A stretch of 7,851 bases of DNA from JBOHER01 sp050701115 (lineage in GTDB: Bacteria; Actinomycetota; Actinomycetes; Mycobacteriales; Pseudonocardiaceae), in assembly GCA_050701115.1 (NCBI GenBank), contig JBOHER010000300.1, positions 1-7,851 on the forward strand. The letters are read 5' to 3'. Each line of letters starts with the position of its first letter. Position 1 is the stretch's first letter. This document shows positions 5,964 through 7,851 of this stretch, piece after piece. A program made the position numbers and the translations under genes. A model generated the notes under the pieces. The model ran no database searches. It had not been told where the DNA came from and saw nothing but the letters and a program-made list of their open reading frames with translations.

Positions 5964-6611
5964 ATGATGGGCAGAGTAGCGCGAGAGATGGTCGAGCAGA
6001 CCGGTCTCGATGTGAATGTGTTGATCAACAAGCTGGTCGCGGCCGCCGGGGCGGAGTTCACGACGTTCTACTACTACACGATCCTGCGGGTGAACGCGAT
6101 TGGTCTCGAAGGCGAGGGCATGAAGGAGATCATCGAGGACGCCCGGATCGAGGACCGCAATCACTTCGAGGCGCTCGTGCCGCGCATCTACGAGCTCGGC
6201 GGCAAACTCCCCGACGACATCCGCACGTTCGCCGATCAGGCCGGATGCCCCGACGCCTACCTCCCGGACAGCCTCGGCGGCGCGGTGGACGAACGGCGTG
6301 CTGAGTCACCGCGAACCGAGATGGGTGAGTACCCGGCGATGCCCGGTGAGGCGGTGCGGGACCTGCTGACCGTGCTGGTGGAGGCCGAACGCTGTGCCAT
6401 CCGCACCTACACCGACATCTGCAACTACACGGTGGGCAAGGATCATCGCACCTACGAGCTGTCGCTTTCCATCCTCAATGAGGAGATCGAACATGAGTCG
6501 TGGTTCAGTGAGTTCCTCGGTGAAGGGCCATCCGGCCACTTCCGCCGCGGGGTGCCAGGACACTCGCCGTACGTGAGCCGGTTCATGAGCGCGGACGTCG
6601 GGCGCGCCTGA
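5964..6611 (+). CDS. Ferritin-like protein of the DPSL/thioferritin type
   Basis: The start is ATG 5964 (or the adjacent ATG 5967), with GGAAGGG at 5952-5958, giving 215 residues. The four-helix ferritin pattern carries two ligand sets: E31 (AGAEFTTFYYY) with E63/H67 (RIEDRNHFEA), and E140/E142 (LVEAER) with the E174-x-x-H177 motif (LNEEIEHESWF). Two cysteines, C144 and C153 (RCAIRTYTDICNY), sit next to the second site, the feature that marks Dps-like (DPSL) proteins or thioferritins of archaea and some bacteria. Such proteins form 12-subunit cages that oxidise and store iron while consuming peroxide. Cage formation here is inferred. A Rieske gene follows after 5 bp and may supply electrons. 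The insert around 87-128 between helices is long and Pro/Gly rich. No signal peptide is seen, so it acts in the cytoplasm. Confidence 0.92.
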   Translation: MMGRVAREMVEQTGLDVNVLINKLVAAAGAEFTTFYYYTILRVNAIGLEGEGMKEIIEDARIEDRNHFEALVPRIYELGGKLPDDIRTFADQAGCPDAYLPDSLGGAVDERRAESPRTEMGEYPAMPGEAVRDLLTVLVEAERCAIRTYTDICNYTVGKDHRTYELSLSILNEEIEHESWFSEFLGEGPSGHFRRGVPGHSPYVSRFMSADVGRA

Positions 6612-6616
6612 CGACG

Positions 6617-6952
6617 ATGCAGTGGGAGCGGGCCGCACCTGCCCAGGAGGTGGGGCGTGTGCTGCACCGGTACGAGGTGCGGGGGCAGCCGGTTCTGCTC
6701 GGCCGCACCGCCGCAGGGGACGCCATCGCCGTCGGGCCGATCTGCCCGCATCAGGGCCTCCCGATGGACGGCGGCAACCTCTTCGGCGACGAGATCGACT
6801 GCCCTCACCACCACTACACCTACGACGCGCACACGGGAGAGAACCGCTACCCCAAGCGGGTCTTCCCCCGGGCGCGCGCCGAGCAGGTACACGACATCCA
6901 GGCGTATGCCACCAAGGAGGAGGACGGCTGGGTGTGGGTGCGACTGGGTTGA
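6617..6952 (+). CDS. Small soluble Rieske [2Fe-2S] protein
   Basis: The 111-residue protein is a single Rieske ferredoxin domain. The cluster ligands are C43 and H45 (CPHQGL) and C62 and H65 (CPHHHYTYD), with 16 residues between H45 and C62, normal for stand-alone Rieske ferredoxins. There is no membrane anchor or fused oxygenase domain, so it is a soluble electron carrier in the cytoplasm. The ATG lies five bases after the stop of the ferritin-like gene and has no strong ribosome-binding site, so translation is probably coupled and the two proteins are likely to work together. The C-terminal half (GWVWVRLG) completes the usual beta fold. It could alternatively serve an oxygenase elsewhere in the genome. 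Confidence 0.94.
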   Translation: MQWERAAPAQEVGRVLHRYEVRGQPVLLGRTAAGDAIAVGPICPHQGLPMDGGNLFGDEIDCPHHHYTYDAHTGENRYPKRVFPRARAEQVHDIQAYATKEEDGWVWVRLG

Positions 6953-6995
6953 GTGCTCTGCCCTGTGCTGTCATGCTGCGGAAGTGCGCCCCGAC

Positions 6996-7694
6996 ATGGC
7001 CGACACGATCGCGAAGGTGCGAGCGGAGAAGCTGACCTATCTCAGCGAGAGGTGCCTGCAGGACCTCTCCGACGCGGTGCTGCACGCCGACCGCGCCCAC
7101 CTACGCGGGATGATCATCGAAGCGGGCACGGCCCTCGGCGGGTCGGCGATCGTGATGGCGCGGGCGAAATCACCACGGCGACTGCTGCGCGTCTACGACG
7201 CGTTCGCGATGATCCCCCCGCCGTCCGACAAGGACGGTGCGGACGTGCACGAGCGCTACGCCACCATCGCCTCCCGCGCGGCCAAAGGCATCGGCGGCTC
7301 GACCTACTACGGCTACCGCGATGATCTACTCGGCGAGGTCACCCGGTCTTTCGCGCGATTCGGCGTTCCGGTGGAGTCGTCGAACGTCGAACTGATCAAG
7401 GGTTACTTCGAGCAGACGCTGCAGGTCGACGGCCCGGTCGCGCTCGCCCACCTCGACGGTGACTGGTACGAGTCGACGATGACCTGCCTGCGGCGGATCG
7501 AACCGCACCTGGTGCCCGGCGGGCGACTGATCATCGACGACTACTACAAGTGGTCGGGCTGCCGGCGTGCCGTCGACGAGTACTTCGACGGGCGGGACGG
7601 GTACGAGTTCGTCAAGCACGGTCGCCTGCACATCGTCAAGGACGCCGCACCGTCCCGATGGGGTCGTTGGCGGCCGTGGCGCCGGAGGGGCTGA
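6996..7694 (+). CDS. TylF/MycF-family O-methyltransferase
   Basis: The ATG at 6996 gives 232 residues; an in-frame GTG at 6984 is possible. The SAM-binding loop is MIIEAGTALGGSAIVMA (39-55). Also present are VYDAF (67-71), AHLDGDWYESTMTCL (151-165), and GGRLIIDDYYKWSGCRRAVD (175-194), whose acidic residues (D154, D181, D182) match the Mg2+-binding and catalytic positions of TylF/MycF macrolide sugar O-methyltransferases. The family acts on hydroxyls of sugars in natural products, but relatives outside antibiotic clusters have unknown substrates, and no biosynthetic genes are visible here. It follows the Rieske gene by 43 bp and may share the operon. The C-terminus (219-232) is unusually rich in Trp and Arg (RWGRWRPWRRRG). 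Confidence 0.88.
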   Translation: MADTIAKVRAEKLTYLSERCLQDLSDAVLHADRAHLRGMIIEAGTALGGSAIVMARAKSPRRLLRVYDAFAMIPPPSDKDGADVHERYATIASRAAKGIGGSTYYGYRDDLLGEVTRSFARFGVPVESSNVELIKGYFEQTLQVDGPVALAHLDGDWYESTMTCLRRIEPHLVPGGRLIIDDYYKWSGCRRAVDEYFDGRDGYEFVKHGRLHIVKDAAPSRWGRWRPWRRRG

Positions 7695-7769
7695 AAGACG
7701 CTTTCAGTACGTCCAATGCACTGAAAAGGGCCACTCAGTGCACCCAACGCACCCATGGCGTCTTTCAGC
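7690..7769. terminator. Bidirectional hairpin-rich terminator-like element between convergent genes
   Basis: The outer arms GCTGAAAGACGC (7690-7701) and GCGTCTTTCAGC (7758-7769) are a perfect 12-bp inverted repeat. Inside it, CTGAAAG-ACG-CTTTCAG (7691-7707) and TGCACTGA/TCAGTGCA (7717-7724 and 7735-7742) form two more stem-loops. The methyltransferase stop (7692-7694) lies in the left arm and the stop of the convergent gene (7767-7765) lies symmetrically in the right arm. There is no long T-run, as is common for high-GC actinobacterial terminators. Confidence 0.7.
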
Positions 7770-7851
7770 GCACCAGCGCAGCCACCTGCTCGGCGCCTCG
7801 CCCTACGGCAACCACCCGTCGCCGGGCTGCCCGCGCCATCTGCTCGGCCAC
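7765..7851 (-). CDS. C-terminal end of an unidentified convergent gene (partial)
   Basis: On the minus strand the frame from the window edge to TGA (7767-7765) is open for 28 codons: VAEQMARAARRR, then VVAVGRGAEQVAALVR. It is Ala/Arg/Val rich and looks like a terminal helix with an end strand. The symmetric position of its stop codon within the inverted repeat at 7690-7769 is the main support. The 28 residues are too few to name a family, and another frame cannot be excluded. Confidence 0.45.
   Translation of the reverse strand: MAEQMARAARRRVVAVGRGAEQVAALVR

Noticed and set aside
1..7851. CRISPR array, insertion sequence or integrase
   Set aside because: No regularly spaced repeats, no transposase or integrase motifs, and no terminal inverted repeats with target duplications were seen in any frame.

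Overview
The window is high-GC DNA with GTG and TTG starts and actinobacterial gene families, above all a helix-turn-helix protein with a DUF5753 domain next to a DUF397 protein. It is most likely a filamentous actinomycete chromosome. The hairpin-rich sequence at a convergent gene end (about 7690-7769) reminds me of intergenic modules in Pseudonocardiaceae, but that is recollection and the genus cannot be fixed from here.

Positions 1 to about 5540 look like an accessory island. From the left: (i) the N-terminal 230 codons of an AAA+ ATPase of the ATPase_2/DUF234 type on the minus strand, running off the window; (ii) a vapBC toxin-antitoxin pair on the minus strand; (iii) a complete AAA_14/DUF4143 ATPase on the plus strand, divergent from vapBC; (iv) a minus-strand operon of a DUF5753 (Scr1/WhiJ-type) regulator and a DUF397 protein, whose end overlaps the ATPase end by 13 bp; (v) a divergent 70-codon acidic small protein; (vi) a decayed paralogue of gene (i) on the plus strand, without its first ~70 codons (including Walker A) and with two frameshifts. 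The two DUF234-type copies are in opposite orientation and bracket the other genes.

After a 427-bp non-coding stretch, positions 5964-7694 hold three plus-strand genes, probably one operon: a thioferritin/DPSL-type ferritin-like protein, a small soluble Rieske [2Fe-2S] protein 5 bp downstream, and a TylF/MycF-family methyltransferase 43 bp further on. The first two suggest an iron/peroxide module in which the Rieske protein could pass electrons to or from the di-iron protein. The methyltransferase may only share the transcript.

The right edge holds a hairpin-rich element between the methyltransferase and the C-terminal end of a convergent minus-strand gene. Its outer 12-bp inverted repeat contains the stop codons of both genes. 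Several promoter-region inverted repeats (721-734, 1446-1466, 1467-1492, 3938-3982) are candidate operators. I see no complete new system. The best leads are the DPSL-Rieske pair, the paired arms in the DUF5753 divergent promoter, and the stop-codon-containing terminator module.
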